From: Reyranella massiliensis 521
Lineage (GTDB): Bacteria; Pseudomonadota; Alphaproteobacteria; Reyranellales; Reyranellaceae
Assembly (NCBI GenBank): GCA_945860205.1
Contig: CAMARK010000003.1
Location: 1-64,000 of the forward strand
DNA length: 64,000 bases
Direction of reading: 5' to 3'
Part shown: piece by piece, positions 50,998-60,000 of the stretch
Numbering within the stretch: position 1 is the first letter of the stretch
How the letters are laid out: each line of letters starts with the position of its first letter
Position numbers and translations under genes: made by a program
The notes under the pieces: generated by a model
Told to the model about the DNA's origin: nothing
The model's database searches: none
The model's input: only the letters and a program-made list of their open reading frames with translations

Positions 50998-52212
50998 ATG
51001 GCACAGACCGGCAATCACAAGGGACTCACATTCGGCATCTTCCTGGCGCCGTTCCATCGCGTCGGTGAGAATCCGACGCTCGGCATGGCACGCGACATGG
51101 AGCTGATCGAATGGATCGACGAGCTAGGCTACGACGAGGCCTGGATCGGTGAGCACCATTCCGCCGGCTGGGAGACCATCGCCTCGCCGGAAGTCTTCAT
51201 CGGCGCCGCCATCGAGCGTACGCGCTACATCCGCCTCGGCTCCGGCGTGACCAGCCTGCCGTATCACCATCCGCTGATGGTGGCGAACCGCTTCGTGCAG
51301 CTCGACCATATGTCCCGTGGACGGACGATGCTGGGTTGCGGTCCCGGCGCACTGCCGTCCGACGCCTACATGATGGGCATCGAGCCCTCGACCCAGCGGC
51401 CGCGCATGGAAGAGGCGCTGGCCGCCATCATGGCGCTGCTCAAATGCGAAGAGCCGGTCACCATGAAGACCGACTGGTTCGAGCTGAAAGAGGCGCGCCT
51501 GCATCTGGCGCCCTACAGCTATCCGCATTTCCCGATCGCCTGCGCCAGCACCATCACGCCCTCGGGCATGATCGCCGCCGGCAAGCATGGCCTCGGTGTG
51601 TTGTCGATCGGCGCCGGCATCCCGGGCGGGCCGGAGATGCTGGGCAAGCAGTGGGGAATCTACGAGGAGACCGCGGCCAAGCACGGCCACACGGCCGACC
51701 GTTCCAAATGGCGTGTCGTGGTGAATGCGCACGTGGCTGATGACGACGAGCAGGCGCTGCGCGAGGTCCATGCCGGCGAACGTAACGAGACCGTGACCTA
51801 TTTCGAGGACACCTTGGGCCGCCCGCCTGGCCGCGCCGACGATCCGCTGCGTGACGGCGTGAAGATGGGCACGACGCTTGTGGGTAATCCCGACACCGTG
51901 GCCAAAGGTATCGAGCGGCTCCTGGGCTACTCCAACGGCGGCTTCGGCGGCGTGCTGTTCCGTGCCCACGAATGGGCGAGCCGCGAAAGCACCCTCCGCT
52001 CCTACGAGCTGTTTGCGCGTTATGTGATGCCGCGCTTCCAGGGCTCGCTCGACACGATCGTCAACTCGAACCAGTGGGCCAAAGATAATCGCAAGGGCAT
52101 CTTCGGGCCCAACGTGGCCGCCGTTAAGAAGGCCTTCACCGACGCCGGTCGCGAGGCGCCCGACGAGTTCCGTGCCCGCACGCCGGGCGCACGAGATGTC
52201 GCCAACGACTGA
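50998..52212 (+). CDS. LLM-class (luciferase-like) flavin-dependent oxidoreductase
   Basis: 404 residues from the ATG at 50998 with acggagga upstream. It has the bacterial-luciferase TIM barrel: GLTFGIFLAPFHRVGENP, GYDEAWIGEHHSAGWE, RLGSGVTSLPYHHPLMVANR, DHMSRGRTMLGCGPG. LLM monooxygenases use reduced FMN and oxygen for Baeyer-Villiger-type or epoxidation/hydroxylation steps, often in terpenoid or alicyclic degradation. It starts the rightward part of the catabolic island; a thiolase-fold gene follows after 114 bp. Substrate unknown. Confidence 0.88.
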   Translation: MAQTGNHKGLTFGIFLAPFHRVGENPTLGMARDMELIEWIDELGYDEAWIGEHHSAGWETIASPEVFIGAAIERTRYIRLGSGVTSLPYHHPLMVANRFVQLDHMSRGRTMLGCGPGALPSDAYMMGIEPSTQRPRMEEALAAIMALLKCEEPVTMKTDWFELKEARLHLAPYSYPHFPIACASTITPSGMIAAGKHGLGVLSIGAGIPGGPEMLGKQWGIYEETAAKHGHTADRSKWRVVVNAHVADDDEQALREVHAGERNETVTYFEDTLGRPPGRADDPLRDGVKMGTTLVGNPDTVAKGIERLLGYSNGGFGGVLFRAHEWASRESTLRSYELFARYVMPRFQGSLDTIVNSNQWAKDNRKGIFGPNVAAVKKAFTDAGREAPDEFRARTPGARDVAND

Positions 52213-52326
52213 GGGCGGGGACTAGAACCGCTGGCATCGTTTTTCGCAGCGAAAGAGCGGACTTTCCTGTGAGGCCCCGATCCCCCAACATGTGCACCGC
52301 ACAATGACCAGGGGGATGGCTCACCG

Positions 52327-53499
52327 ATGAGCATCAAGGGCAAAGCCTACATTGCGGGTATCTACGAGCATCCGACGCGGCTCGCGAAGGATATCTCGCT
52401 GGCGCAAATCCACGCCCAGTGCGCCAAGGGTGCGCTCGAGGACGCCGGCCTCACCAAGGACGATGTCGACGGCTATTTCTGTGCCGGCGACGCGCCCGGC
52501 CTCGGGCCGATGTCGATGGTCGAGTACATGGGGCTGAAGCCGCGCCATGTCGATTCGACCGACACCGGCGGCTCCTCCTACGTGCTACATGTCGGCCACG
52601 CGGCCGAGGCGATTGCCGCCGGCAAGTGCAAGGTGGCGCTGATCACCTTGGCCGGCCGGCCGCGCGCCGAAGGCATGGCGACCGGCACGGTGCCGCGTTC
52701 GCGCGGCGGCACGCCGACGCCGGACGAGCCGTTCGAATTCCCCTATGGGCCGACGGTGGTGAACATGTACGCCATGTGCGCCATGCGCCACATGTACGAG
52801 TTCGGCACGACGGCCGAGCAGCTCGCCTGGATCAAGGTCGCGGCCTCGCACCATGCCCAGCACAATCCGCACGCGCTGCTGCGCGACGTGGTGACGGTCG
52901 AGGAGGTGGTGAATTCGCCGATGATCTCCGATCCGCTGCACCGGTTGGACTGCTGCGTCATTACCGACGGCGGCGGCGCGATCGTGGTCGTGGCGCCGGA
53001 GATCGCAGCCAAGCTCAAGCGGCCCAAGGTCAAGCTGATCGGCGCCGGGGAGTTCGTGAAGACCCAGATGGGCGGCAAGGTCGATCTCACCTATTCGGGT
53101 GCGCGCGTCAGCGGTGCCGCTGCCTTCGCCGAAGCGGGCGTAAAACCCGCCGACATCAAGTACGCCTCGATCTACGACAGCTTCACCATCACGGTGCTGA
53201 TGCAGCTTGAAGACCTCGGCTTCTGCGAGAAGGGCAAGGGCGGCGCCTTCGTGGCCGACGGCAACCTGATCGCAGGCACCGGCAAGCTGCCGTTCAACAC
53301 CGACGGCGGCGGCCTCTGCAGCAACCATCCCGGCAATCGCGGCGGCCTTACCAAGGTGCTGGAAGCAGTCCGACAGTTGCGCGGCGAGGCCCATCCCGCG
53401 GTGCAGGTGAAGAACTGCAATCTCGCCGTCGCGCACGGCACGGGCGGCTCGCTCGGCCTGCGCCACGGCAGCGCCACCGTCATTCTGGAGAGGGAGTAG
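52327..53499 (+). CDS. Thiolase-fold (SCP2-type) protein without nucleophilic Cys, possible aldolase
   Basis: 390 residues, thiolase superfamily: AYIAGIYEHPTR, GALEDAGLTKDDVDGYFCAGDA, VGHAAEAIAAGKCKVALITLAG, and C-terminal SNHPGNRGGLTKVLEAV and AHGTGGSLGLRHGSATVIL. At the position of the catalytic Cys the sequence is DTGGSSYVLH (residues 79-88), so no Cys nucleophile is present. Together with a DUF35 OB-fold partner gene 3 bp downstream, this resembles the Ltp2-ChsH2(DUF35) steroid side-chain aldolase pair rather than a true beta-ketothiolase. The reaction is an inference. Confidence 0.85.
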   Translation: MSIKGKAYIAGIYEHPTRLAKDISLAQIHAQCAKGALEDAGLTKDDVDGYFCAGDAPGLGPMSMVEYMGLKPRHVDSTDTGGSSYVLHVGHAAEAIAAGKCKVALITLAGRPRAEGMATGTVPRSRGGTPTPDEPFEFPYGPTVVNMYAMCAMRHMYEFGTTAEQLAWIKVAASHHAQHNPHALLRDVVTVEEVVNSPMISDPLHRLDCCVITDGGGAIVVVAPEIAAKLKRPKVKLIGAGEFVKTQMGGKVDLTYSGARVSGAAAFAEAGVKPADIKYASIYDSFTITVLMQLEDLGFCEKGKGGAFVADGNLIAGTGKLPFNTDGGGLCSNHPGNRGGLTKVLEAVRQLRGEAHPAVQVKNCNLAVAHGTGGSLGLRHGSATVILERE

Positions 53500-53502
53500 A
53501 TC

Positions 53503-53898
53503 ATGGCCGATACCAAAGAGCGCAAGCTGCCGGCGCCGGCGGTTAGCCAGGAGACGCAGGCCTATTGGGATGCCGCCGCCAAGGGCAAGCTGCTGGTGCG
53601 CAAGTGCACGAGCTGCAACCAGGCGCATCACTACCCGCGCACGATCTGCCCGTTCTGCTTCAGCGACAAGACGGAGTGGATTGAGGCTTCGGGCAAGGGC
53701 ACGCTCTATTCCTACAGCGTCATGCGCCGCGCTCCGGTGCCCTACGCCATGGCCTATGTGACCCTGGCCGAGGGCCCGCGCATGGTGACCAACATTGTCG
53801 ATTGCGACTTCGACAAGTTGAAGTGCGAGCAGGCGGTGAAGCTGGTGTTCAAGCCGACCGACGGCGGCCCGCCGCTGCCGATGTTCACGCCGGCCTAA
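53503..53898 (+). CDS. Zn-ribbon OB-fold (DUF35) partner protein
   Basis: 131 residues. Zinc ribbon Cys35-x2-Cys38 and Cys49-x2-Cys52 (KCTSCNQ, ICPFC) followed by an OB fold (GKGTLYSYSVMRRAPVPYAMAYV split across strands, then RMVTNIVDCD). DUF35 proteins pair with thiolase-fold enzymes, or with MaoC-like hydratases, and bind acyl-CoA. It is separated by 3 bp from the Cys-less thiolase-like gene, so the two almost certainly form one complex. Convergent overlap of 4 bp with the next gene. Confidence 0.9.
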   Translation: MADTKERKLPAPAVSQETQAYWDAAAKGKLLVRKCTSCNQAHHYPRTICPFCFSDKTEWIEASGKGTLYSYSVMRRAPVPYAMAYVTLAEGPRMVTNIVDCDFDKLKCEQAVKLVFKPTDGGPPLPMFTPA

Positions 53899-55232
53899 GG
53901 CGCCACGGCAAAGATGTAGCGGTCGGGCCGCAGCAGCGCGGCGCGCACGCCTCGCTCAGTGAGCCAGTCCTGACCGACACCGGGCAGGAGCACGGCGTCC
54001 GGCCTTAGGTGCGTCAGCAATGACGTCTCGCCGACGATGGCGAAGCGCTGGCCGATGGCATCGTCCATCAGCCGGCCATCTGCAAGGCGCGGCTGTGGGA
54101 AGATCGTACCGACCGGGGGTGGCCCGTCGCTGCGGCAGCCCGGGCCGAGCTGCGGTTGGGGGAAATCGAAAACCTCCGCTCCGGCGGCGAAGCGCTGGTC
54201 GCGCTTTGCTGCCGCGGCGGGATCGGTTTCCTGCAGCACGGCGCCCAGCCTGACCGCCAATTCGATGAATGCGCGGACGTGCGGCAGGCGCTCGCTCTCG
54301 TAGGTGTCGAGCAGGCGGTCATCGGCGCCGTCCCTGACGACGGCAGCGAGCTTCCAGGCGAGGTTGGCGGCATCGCGCAGACCTGCACACATGCCCTGGC
54401 CGAGAAAGGGTGGCGTCTGGTGGCAGGAATCGCCGGCCAGCAGCAGCCGGCCCTGGCGCCAGCCTTCCTGGACGACCGAATGAAAGGTGTAGACGGCGGC
54501 GCGTTCGAGCGCCGCGTCTGCCGGCCCCAGCCAGCGTGCCATCATCGGCCAGAAGACCGCGGGCTCGGTGAGGCGGGCAGAATCGTCGTCTGGCATCAGC
54601 ATGATCTCCCAGCGCCACCGTCGGCCGCCGACATGCACGATCGTCATCGGCCGGGCCGGATCGCAGAGCTGGATCGTGTGATCGGGCAGGTCGCGCACGC
54701 GCGGCTGGTCGAGGTCGCACAGCAGATCGACCACGAGCCAGGGCTGATGCAGGCCGAGGTCGTGCTGGCGACTGCCGATCGCGCGGCGCACCAGTGAGCG
54801 CGCGCCATCGCAGCCCACCACGTAGCGGGCGTCCAGGTCATCGACCGAACCGATTTCATGGCCGAGATGGACGTGCACATTGGGAAACCGCGCGATGCCG
54901 GCGCGCAGGGTCTCTTCGAGAATCGGTTGGTGGAAATACCAGTTGCCCGCCCAGCCATGCGGGCCCGGGCCGTCGAGGCCGCGGCGGACCATGAGCGGTC
55001 GGCGGTCGGCGTTGACGAAGTGCATACCCTTGGACGAGGCGCGCGCCGCAGCAGCAACACGGCCGGCGAGGCCTACCGACTGGAAGATGCGCATGATCTC
55101 GCCGTCGAAATGCACGGCGCGCGGCAGCGGATGGATCTCACGCTCGCGGTCGTAGATGTCGACCGCTAGACCGGCCTGGCCCAGCAGGTTGGCCAGCAAC
55201 GCGCCGACTGGTCCGCAACCGATGATGGCCAC
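53895..55232 (-). CDS. FAD-dependent monooxygenase, MhpA-like (3-(3-hydroxyphenyl)propionate hydroxylase type)
   Basis: 445 residues from the GTG at 55232. FAD motif IIGCGPVGALLANLLGQAG, the DG motif VVGCDGARSLVRRA, and LLAGDSCHQTPPFLGQGMCA with DAANLAWKL for FAD binding are those of class A phenol hydroxylases. Upstream of the GTG, in frame, lie six codons (ATA GCC GCT TCT ACT GAC); a GGAGG Shine-Dalgarno sits 6 bp before the ATA (55248-55250) and 24 bp before the GTG, so the native start may be a non-canonical or mutated ATA. It hydroxylates an aromatic or phenolic ring. Convergent with the DUF35 gene. Confidence 0.85.
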   Translation of the reverse strand: MAIIGCGPVGALLANLLGQAGLAVDIYDREREIHPLPRAVHFDGEIMRIFQSVGLAGRVAAAARASSKGMHFVNADRRPLMVRRGLDGPGPHGWAGNWYFHQPILEETLRAGIARFPNVHVHLGHEIGSVDDLDARYVVGCDGARSLVRRAIGSRQHDLGLHQPWLVVDLLCDLDQPRVRDLPDHTIQLCDPARPMTIVHVGGRRWRWEIMLMPDDDSARLTEPAVFWPMMARWLGPADAALERAAVYTFHSVVQEGWRQGRLLLAGDSCHQTPPFLGQGMCAGLRDAANLAWKLAAVVRDGADDRLLDTYESERLPHVRAFIELAVRLGAVLQETDPAAAAKRDQRFAAGAEVFDFPQPQLGPGCRSDGPPPVGTIFPQPRLADGRLMDDAIGQRFAIVGETSLLTHLRPDAVLLPGVGQDWLTERGVRAALLRPDRYIFAVAP

Positions 55233-55317
55233 GTCAGTAGAAGCGGCTATGGCGGACCTCCCCCGTAGGCACGACGATCATAGAGCAGGAAGGCACGGCG
55301 TGTGCTAGTGATTCACC

Positions 55318-57015
55318 ATGTCCAACCTCGATCCCGTCACCTTGACCGTCATCCAGAACGGCCTGATCCAGGTCTGTAACGAAATGGACTTGGCTTTCGT
55401 TCGTGCAGCTTTCTCGCCGGTGATTTCCGAGGGCATGGACCGCTCCGACGGTATTTACGACGCAACCGACGGGTCCCTGATCGCCCAGGGCGAGCTCGGG
55501 TTGCCGGTGTTCGTCGGCACCATGCAATTCTCGACCCGCGCCGTCATCGAGCGGGTGAAAAGCCACTATGCAGGAAAGGTGGAGCCGGGTGACGTCTTCA
55601 TCGTCAACGATCCTTACCTTGGCGGCACCCATCTGATGGACGTGCGGTTCGTGAAGCCGTTTTTCTACAAGGGCGAGGTCTTCGCCTGGCTCGCCAATAC
55701 CGGTCACTGGCCCGACGTCGGCGGCATGGTGCCCGGCGGCTTTTCGGCCAGCGCCACCGAGGTCGAGCAGGAAGGGCTGCGTCTGCCGCCGGTGAAGTTC
55801 TTCAAGAAGGGCGAGATGGACCAGGAGATCCTGTCCATCATCCTGTCCAACATCCGCATCGCCGATCAGCGGATCGGCGACATCAAGGCCCAGGCCGCGG
55901 CGCTCACCACCGGCGAGGTGCGGCTGACCGCGCTGATCGACCGCTACGGCGCCGATGTCGTGCGCGCGGCGATCGCCGAGATGCGCCACCGCGCCGAGCG
56001 CCAGATGCGGGCCAAGATCGCCGGCATTCCCGATGGTATCTACGAGGGCACCTCGCAGGTCGACAGCGACGGCGTGGTCGACGAGCCGCTCACCATCCGG
56101 ATGAAGGTCACCAAGAAGGGCGACGAGCTGCTCTTCGACATGACCGGGTCGAGCCCGCCCTGCCGCGGGCCGATGAACAGCGTCATCGCCACCACCAAGT
56201 CGGCGATCTACCTCGCCATAAAGCACGTCTTTCCCGAGGTGCCGATCAATGCCGGCACCTTCGAGCCGCTGAAGATCATCGAGCCCGAGGGCACGTTCCT
56301 TTATGCGAAGTATCCACGGCCGGTCTCGGGTTGCGCGGCCGAGGTGAGCCAGCGCATCGCCGAGGCGGTGTTCGCGGCCCTTACCAACGCCATTCCCGAC
56401 ATCCTGTTCGCCGCACCCGCTGGCACGTCAGGCAATCTCGGCGTCGGCGGCTTCGATCCCGAGCGCAACCGCTCCTACATCATGTATCTCTTTACCGGCG
56501 GCGGTTACGGCGGCTTCAAGGGCGGCGACGGTCTCAGCAACGGCTGTTCGACCATCGGCATTTCCAAGATGCCGCCGGTCGAAGTGCTGGAGCAGTTCTA
56601 TCCAATCCTGTTCGAGGAATTCTCCCTGTGCGAGGGCTCCGGCGGCGCCGGCGAGTTCCGCGGCGGCTTCGGCATCAACTACGCCATCAAGCTCCGTCGC
56701 GGCGAGGCCCGGGTCTCGATGGTGATGGACCATGGCCGCACCGGCCCGCAGGGCGCGCTGGGCGGCGATGCCGGCGGCGTCAATACCGTCGTGGTGACGC
56801 AAGGCGGCAAGACCTACCGGCCGCCGCATCTTTCCAAGGACCAGGACATCGAGATCGGCGTCGGTGACGTGGTGCGCGTGTCGACGCCGGGCGGCGGCGG
56901 CTTCGGCGATCCCGGCCGGCGCGATCCCGCGCTGGTCACCCGAGACGTGGCGCGCGGCTACTACACCGCCGAACAGGCGCGTGAGAAGTTCGGGCCGCGG
57001 ACCGCCGCCGAATGA
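55318..57015 (+). CDS. Hydantoinase B / oxoprolinase family protein (no adjacent HyuA)
   Basis: 565 residues, HyuB superfamily: LDPVTLTVIQNGLIQVCNEM, DVFIVNDPYLGGTHLMDV, GGFSASATEVEQEGLRLPP and the C-terminal GGGGFGDPGRRDPA. Shares only the family plan with the HyuB at 26924 (for example NDPYLGG against NDPYTAG). HyuB normally works with an ATP-binding HyuA; none adjoins here, so it either uses the HyuA encoded at 28666, uses one elsewhere, or works alone. Its stop overlaps the next gene by 4 bp. Confidence 0.87.
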   Translation: MSNLDPVTLTVIQNGLIQVCNEMDLAFVRAAFSPVISEGMDRSDGIYDATDGSLIAQGELGLPVFVGTMQFSTRAVIERVKSHYAGKVEPGDVFIVNDPYLGGTHLMDVRFVKPFFYKGEVFAWLANTGHWPDVGGMVPGGFSASATEVEQEGLRLPPVKFFKKGEMDQEILSIILSNIRIADQRIGDIKAQAAALTTGEVRLTALIDRYGADVVRAAIAEMRHRAERQMRAKIAGIPDGIYEGTSQVDSDGVVDEPLTIRMKVTKKGDELLFDMTGSSPPCRGPMNSVIATTKSAIYLAIKHVFPEVPINAGTFEPLKIIEPEGTFLYAKYPRPVSGCAAEVSQRIAEAVFAALTNAIPDILFAAPAGTSGNLGVGGFDPERNRSYIMYLFTGGGYGGFKGGDGLSNGCSTIGISKMPPVEVLEQFYPILFEEFSLCEGSGGAGEFRGGFGINYAIKLRRGEARVSMVMDHGRTGPQGALGGDAGGVNTVVVTQGGKTYRPPHLSKDQDIEIGVGDVVRVSTPGGGGFGDPGRRDPALVTRDVARGYYTAEQAREKFGPRTAAE

Positions 57016-57536
57016 GCCTGCTTCGGCGACAGGCTTTGGCCCTGCCAGTGGCGATGGCGGCGGGTAGCGCCGCGGCGCAGACCGTATGGATTCCCGTGTC
57101 GGGCGCCGACAATTCCTTTTATGTCGAGATGCCGGGGACGCCCCTCTACAAAGTGATCGACACGACGACGCCGGGCGGCACGCCTTTCGTCTATCACTCC
57201 TACAGTCTCGAATACCGGCGGCTGTCGTTCGTGGCGCAGACCACGCTCTATCCCGCCGGGGTCGATGTGACGAAGCCGCGCGTCAATCTGCAGATCGCGC
57301 TCGACGACCGCGCCCAGCGTCTGGAAGGCGGCAAATGGAGCAAGGTCGACTGGCGCGACGTGCAGGGCGCTACCGCCGTCGAATCGATCGGTCCCATCGC
57401 CGGCGGCAGCGCGCTGCGGCAGCTTTCGCTGCTGAAGGGCCGCCGCTTCGTGTCGCTGGGCTATCTCGCGCCGGCCGACGCCATGCGCGCGCCCGAGGCC
57501 GAACGCTTCTTCCGCTCGCTGAGGCTCACCGCATGA
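57012..57536 (+). CDS. Exported hypothetical protein
   Basis: 174 residues with a twin-Arg-like, short signal (LLRRQALALPVAMAAGSAAAQ). The mature domain begins WIPVSGADNSFYVEMPGTP and continues with beta-rich segments (VYHSYSLEYRRLSFVAQTTLY, RQLSLLKGRRFVSLGYL). No known domain is recognised; the pattern of a small periplasmic beta-barrel or sandwich is only an impression. It is coupled by ATGA overlaps both to hyuB upstream and asparaginase downstream, so it is translated with them. Confidence 0.7.
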   Translation: MSLLRRQALALPVAMAAGSAAAQTVWIPVSGADNSFYVEMPGTPLYKVIDTTTPGGTPFVYHSYSLEYRRLSFVAQTTLYPAGVDVTKPRVNLQIALDDRAQRLEGGKWSKVDWRDVQGATAVESIGPIAGGSALRQLSLLKGRRFVSLGYLAPADAMRAPEAERFFRSLRLTA

Positions 57537-58549
57537 CATTGCCGCGCATAAAAGTTCTCGCCCTGGGCGGCACCATCGCCACGCGCCCCGATGCCTCGGG
57601 TGCCATGCAGATGGGGCTAGGCGCCGACGATCTCGTGGCCGCGGTTCCCGCATTGGCAACGCTGGCTGCGATCGATGCCGAGACCGTGTCGAGGGTCGGC
57701 AGCCATTCGCTGGGCTTCGACCAGATCCATGCGCTGGCGGCCAGGATCGCCGCGCTCGATGTCGATGGCGTGATCGTGACGCAAGGCACCGACACGCTCG
57801 AGGAAACTTCGTTCCTGCTCGACCTGCTGCTGGATCGCGACATCCCGGTGATCGTGACAGCGGCGATGCGCAACCCGGCGCTCACCTCGCCCGACGGGCC
57901 GGGCAATCTTCTCGCCGCCGTGCGCGTGGCCTGCGATCCGTGGGTGCGGGCGCACGCCCGGGCGCTGGGCGTGATGGCGGTGATGCTGGACGAGGTCTAT
58001 GCCGCGTCCGATGTGCTGAAAATTCACCCGACGCGGCTCAACGCCTTTGCGTCGCCACAGACCGGCCCGCTCGCCACCCTCGTCGAGGACCGCGTGGTGC
58101 CCCTGTCTCTGCCGGTGCGCGAAGCGATTGTCGGCGCGCGCAAGCGGCTGGGCACGATCGGGGGCAAAGCTGCGCCGGTGGCCCTGCTGTGGATTGCGCT
58201 TGACGAGCCCGGCCATCTGGTCGAGGCGCTGATGATGGCCGAAGATCATCTCGGCTATTGCGGCGTGGTGCTGGGTGGACTGGGCGGCGGCCATGTGCCG
58301 GAACGTGCGGCCGATCTTATCATGCGCCTTGCCGGTATCCTGCCGACCGTGATGTCGCCACGCGCCGGTGGCGGGCCCATGCTGCGGCAGACCTATGGTG
58401 GTCCCAGTTCCGAGATTGCGCTGCGCAAGGCGGGCCTGATCTGGGGTGGCCGGTTGCATCCCCTGAAGGCGCGTGTGCTGCTGGAGACCTGTCTCCGGGC
58501 CGGGCTCGGCCGCGACATCATTGCCGAGGTGTTCGACGCCTTCGGCTAG
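57533..58549 (+). CDS. L-asparaginase (type I/II-like)
   Basis: 338 residues from the ATG at 57533, no signal peptide, so cytoplasmic. The two catalytic Thr motifs are present: VLALGGTIATR (Thr14 region) and VTQGTDTLEETSF (Thr-Asp, about residue 84), followed by VTAAMRNPALTSPDGPGNL, in which Arg replaces the usual active-site Lys neighbourhood (AMRN). It deamidates asparagine or a related amide to release ammonia. It is coupled to the preceding exported protein and orphan HyuB, suggesting an amide-degrading operon. Confidence 0.88.
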   Translation: MTLPRIKVLALGGTIATRPDASGAMQMGLGADDLVAAVPALATLAAIDAETVSRVGSHSLGFDQIHALAARIAALDVDGVIVTQGTDTLEETSFLLDLLLDRDIPVIVTAAMRNPALTSPDGPGNLLAAVRVACDPWVRAHARALGVMAVMLDEVYAASDVLKIHPTRLNAFASPQTGPLATLVEDRVVPLSLPVREAIVGARKRLGTIGGKAAPVALLWIALDEPGHLVEALMMAEDHLGYCGVVLGGLGGGHVPERAADLIMRLAGILPTVMSPRAGGGPMLRQTYGGPSSEIALRKAGLIWGGRLHPLKARVLLETCLRAGLGRDIIAEVFDAFG

Positions 58550-58579
58550 GAGTAGAATGCCCGGCGCGAGGTGATCGTC

Positions 58580-59998
58580 ATGTTCGAATCCTTCGACGCC
58601 ATCCTGCTGGCCCGGGCGCAATTTGCCTTCACGGTCTCGTTCCATTTCATTTTCCCGTCCTTCTCCATCGGCCTCGCCAGCTATCTCGCCGTGCTCGAGG
58701 GGCTGTGGCTGTGGACGGGGCGGCAGATCTATCTCGACCTGTTCAAGTACTGGCTGAAAATCTTTGCGCTCGCCTTCGGCATGGGCGTGGTCTCGGGCAT
58801 CGTCATGGCCTACCAGTTCGGCACCAACTGGGCGGCCTTCTCCGACAAAGCGGGTCCCGTCATCGGGCCGCTGATGGCCTACGAGGTGCTGACCGCCTTC
58901 TTCCTCGAGGCGGGCTTCCTGGGCGTCATGCTGTTCGGCATGAACCGCGTCGGCCGCACGCTGCACTTCGTCGCCACTCTGGCGGTCGCGATCGGGACCT
59001 TCATCTCGGCCTTCTGGATCCTGTCGGCCAATAGCTGGATGCACACGCCGGCAGGCTTCGCCATGAATGCCGCGGGCCAGTTCGTGCCCGTCGACTGGCT
59101 GGCGGTGATCTTCAATCCGTCCTTTCCCTACCGGCTGGTCCACACCGTGTTCGGCGCCTATCTCACCACCGCGCTGGTGGTGGGTGCGGTCGGCGCCTGG
59201 CACTTGTTGCGGGAGCGCACCAACGACGGCGCGCGCGTCATGTTCTCCATGGCCATGGGCATGATCACGGTGGTGGCGCCCCTGCAGATTTTCGCCGGCG
59301 ACCAGCACGGGCTGAACACGCTCGAGCACCAGCCGGTCAAGGTCATGGCCATGGAAGGCCACTTCCAGAGCTACCCCGACGGTGCGCCGCTGATCCTGTT
59401 CGGCTGGCCCGACAGGGCCCAGGCCAAGACGCTCTATGCGGTCGAGATTCCCAAGGCCTCGTCGCTGATCCTGAAGCACTCCTGGGACGCGCCACTCAAG
59501 GGGCTCGACTCGGTCGATCGCAAGGAATGGCCGCCGGTGGCCATCGTCTTCTGGGCCTTCCGCATCATGGTCGGCATGGGGATGCTGATGCTGGCGCTGG
59601 CGGCGCTGAGCCTGCTCGCGCGCGTCAGGCACCGGCTCTACGACTGGCCGCTGCTGCATCGCTTCGCCCTCGTCATGGGGCCGGCCGGCTTCGTGGCGGT
59701 GATCGCCGGCTGGGTGACGACCGAGGTCGGCCGCCAGCCCTACACGGTGCATGGCCTGCTGCGCACCGCCGACTCGGCCTCGAGGCTCGACGCGCCCGCG
59801 GTCGCGGCGTCGCTGCTGGCCTTCATCGTCGTCTACTTCATCGTGTTCGGCGCCGGGGTCTTCTACATCCTGAAGCTGATGAGCCATCCGCCGCACCGTG
59901 GCGAGCAGGGCCCGAACCGCGGCGAGCCGGTACGTGCAGCGGGCATCACCCCGTCGCCCGCGGTGGCGGAAAAGATCGCGACGGGCGGGGAGGCCTGA
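58580..59998 (+). CDS. cioA: Cytochrome bd-type quinol oxidase subunit I (cyanide-insensitive type)
   Basis: 472 residues from the ATG at 58580 (GAGG 8 bp upstream; GTG 58571 is an alternative). Nine membrane helices. The haem b595 His is in ARAQFAFTVSFHFIFPSF, and the short quinol loop ends in GWVTTEVGRQPYTVHGLLRT, with GRQPY as in CioA oxidases. The short Q-loop separates it from the long-loop CydA of E. coli. It oxidises quinol and reduces oxygen to water in the inner membrane, giving microaerobic or cyanide-tolerant respiration. Followed after 2 bp by cioB. Confidence 0.93.
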   Translation: MFESFDAILLARAQFAFTVSFHFIFPSFSIGLASYLAVLEGLWLWTGRQIYLDLFKYWLKIFALAFGMGVVSGIVMAYQFGTNWAAFSDKAGPVIGPLMAYEVLTAFFLEAGFLGVMLFGMNRVGRTLHFVATLAVAIGTFISAFWILSANSWMHTPAGFAMNAAGQFVPVDWLAVIFNPSFPYRLVHTVFGAYLTTALVVGAVGAWHLLRERTNDGARVMFSMAMGMITVVAPLQIFAGDQHGLNTLEHQPVKVMAMEGHFQSYPDGAPLILFGWPDRAQAKTLYAVEIPKASSLILKHSWDAPLKGLDSVDRKEWPPVAIVFWAFRIMVGMGMLMLALAALSLLARVRHRLYDWPLLHRFALVMGPAGFVAVIAGWVTTEVGRQPYTVHGLLRTADSASRLDAPAVAASLLAFIVVYFIVFGAGVFYILKLMSHPPHRGEQGPNRGEPVRAAGITPSPAVAEKIATGGEA

Positions 59999-60000
59999 TC

